In this document: positions 34,438 to 34,813 of the stretch, piece after piece
Position numbering within the stretch: the first letter of the stretch is position 1
How the letters are laid out: each line of letters begins with the position of its first letter
Source of the DNA: Bacteroidales bacterium
GTDB lineage: Bacteria; Bacteroidota; Bacteroidia; Bacteroidales; UBA932
Direction: 5' to 3'
Length of the DNA: 34,813 nt
Assembly: GCA_017529425.1 (NCBI GenBank)
Contig: JAFXNQ010000052.1
Coordinates: 1-34,813, forward strand
The notes under the pieces: generated by a model
Databases searched by the model: none
The model's input: only the letters and a program-made list of their open reading frames with translations
Told to the model about the DNA's origin: nothing
Position numbers and translations under genes: made by a program

Positions 34438-34745
34438 GCCTTGGTGGTGGAATGGTAGACACGAGGGACTTAGACTAAATTGAGTGCACTCTCTGAAAAG
34501 AGAGATGTAGAATGCCGTAAATTCAAGGAAACCTTAACAGGTAATGCTGATGGTAATCTTGAGCCAAGCCTCCCAAAAGAGGAAGGTGCAGAGACTAGAC
34601 ACGGCACACCTAATGGGTCACAAAACCCTATGGTGAAGGAATAGTCCGGACTACGAACGGATCATTCTCCGGTGGCGAAAGTCATAGTAGCAAGAAAATC
34701 CCTTGGCCCGAAAAGGCCGTGCGGGTTCGATTCCCGCCCGGGGCA
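34438..34745 (+). tRNA. tRNA-Leu(UAA) interrupted by a group I intron
   Basis: Two exons, 34438-34471 and 34695-34745, give an 85-nt class II tRNA. The acceptor stem pairs 34438-34444 with 34738-34744 (two G-U pairs), and the discriminator base is A at 34745. The D stem is GTG/CAC. The anticodon stem AGGGA (34464-34468) pairs perfectly with TCCCT (34699-34703). A long variable arm GGCC/GGCC spans 34705-34718, and the T stem GCGGG/CCCGC closes the TTCGATT loop. The joined anticodon loop is CUUAAAA with anticodon UAA; the intron falls between U34 and A35. CCA is not encoded. Class II shape, discriminator A and anticodon all say leucine. It decodes UUA and UUG. Confidence 0.95.
34472..34694 (+). 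ncRNA. Self-splicing group I intron in tRNA-Leu
   Basis: A 223-nt ORF-less ribozyme. P1 is the 5' exon end ACUU pairing with the guide GAGU at 34482-34485, giving the conserved U-G at the splice site. P2 is a six-pair stem with a GAAA tetraloop (34489-34504). P3 is TGCCGT (34513-34518) with ACGGCA (34601-34606). The P-like segment GGAAACC and the Q-like TTGAGCCAAGCC are present. P6 is CCTC/GAGG (34569-34582). P7 is GACTA (34593-34597) with TAGTC (34642-34646), in typical R and S contexts (CAGAGACTAGAC, AATAGTCC). P8 spans 34607-34635 and P9 is CGGA/TCCG (34658-34671). The intron ends in G at 34694. Layout resembles the small cyanobacterial tRNA-Leu introns (IC3-like). No homing endonuclease is present. 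Confidence 0.93.
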
Positions 34746-34749
34746 CTGA

Positions 34750-34768
34750 TTGGAAATCCAACCTTTTG
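34750..34768 (+). terminator. Possible weak terminator after tRNA-Leu
   Basis: TTGGA and TCCAA (34750-34761) can form a five-pair hairpin with a tight loop, followed by CC and four Ts. The stem is short, so this may be chance. The remaining bases to the window end show no gene. Confidence 0.3.
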
Positions 34769-34813
34769 ATATTCAGTAGGTTTGATTTTTGCATATAGGA
34801 TTCTTGTCCCACA

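Noticed and set aside
34438-34745. Reading the split RNA as a tmRNA, tRNA-Ser, or a tRNA-Leu(UAG) with the anticodon in the first exon
   Set aside because: There is no tag-encoding frame or tmRNA-like 5' Ala acceptor. The discriminator A and D arm fit leucine. UAG would require the 3' half to follow directly, but the pairing strand TCCCT is 225 nt away, and the group I core explains the gap.

Overview
The window looks like a chromosomal segment of a gut-type Bacteroidales (phylum Bacteroidota) at moderate GC. The evidence is lineage-typical content: a DUF4270 lipoprotein beside a glycogen synthase that has only its N-terminal domain, the order ftsX / DUF3098 / uppP, an S46 dipeptidyl-peptidase, LptF/LptG permeases and OmpA-family envelope proteins. 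Genes mostly lack Shine-Dalgarno sequences, and several promoters match the Bacteroides pattern TTTG - about 20 bp - TAnnTTTG. The genus is not resolvable by eye.

Region 1 (1-5557, + strand): the 3' part of alaS; one long reading frame joining an LptG-type six-helix permease to a complete methionyl-tRNA formyltransferase (Fmt), with ATC where the Fmt start codon is expected; then thiamine pyrophosphokinase.

Region 2 (5702-23217, - strand): a directon of 12 tightly packed genes, many sharing stop/start bases. In transcription order: glycogen synthase, a DUF4270 lipoprotein with a Gly/Tyr-rich tail, a four-gene set resembling teichoic-acid synthesis (CgeB-type glycosyltransferase, TagD-like cytidylyltransferase, asparagine-synthase-like amidoligase, TagF-like polyol-phosphate transferase), a giant alpha-2-macroglobulin-like protein, queG, a PfkB kinase, tgt, lptF, a NupG-type transporter and a serpin lipoprotein. 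Queuosine synthesis, envelope polymer synthesis and two protease-inhibitor-type proteins are therefore physically linked.

Region 3 (23285-27474, + strand): ftsX, a DUF3098 membrane protein, undecaprenyl-diphosphatase, LpxH-type lipid A hydrolase, a sugar-nucleotidyltransferase-like protein with its own promoter, and a small outer-membrane barrel. Region 4 (27481-29738): fabF and acpP on the minus strand with a terminator, divergent from purN. Region 5 (29740-34264, - strand): an OmpA-domain protein with its own promoter, and a probable operon of DPP7-type S46 peptidase and lipoprotein aldose 1-epimerase.

Region 6 (34415-34745, + strand) is the most striking. It is a tRNA-Leu(UAA) gene whose anticodon is split after U34 by a 223-nt ORF-less group I intron. 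The internal guide, P2, P3, P6, P7, P8, P9 and terminal G can all be read from the sequence. This arrangement is classically associated with cyanobacteria and plastids, so finding it in a Bacteroidales-like genome is the lead discovery candidate.
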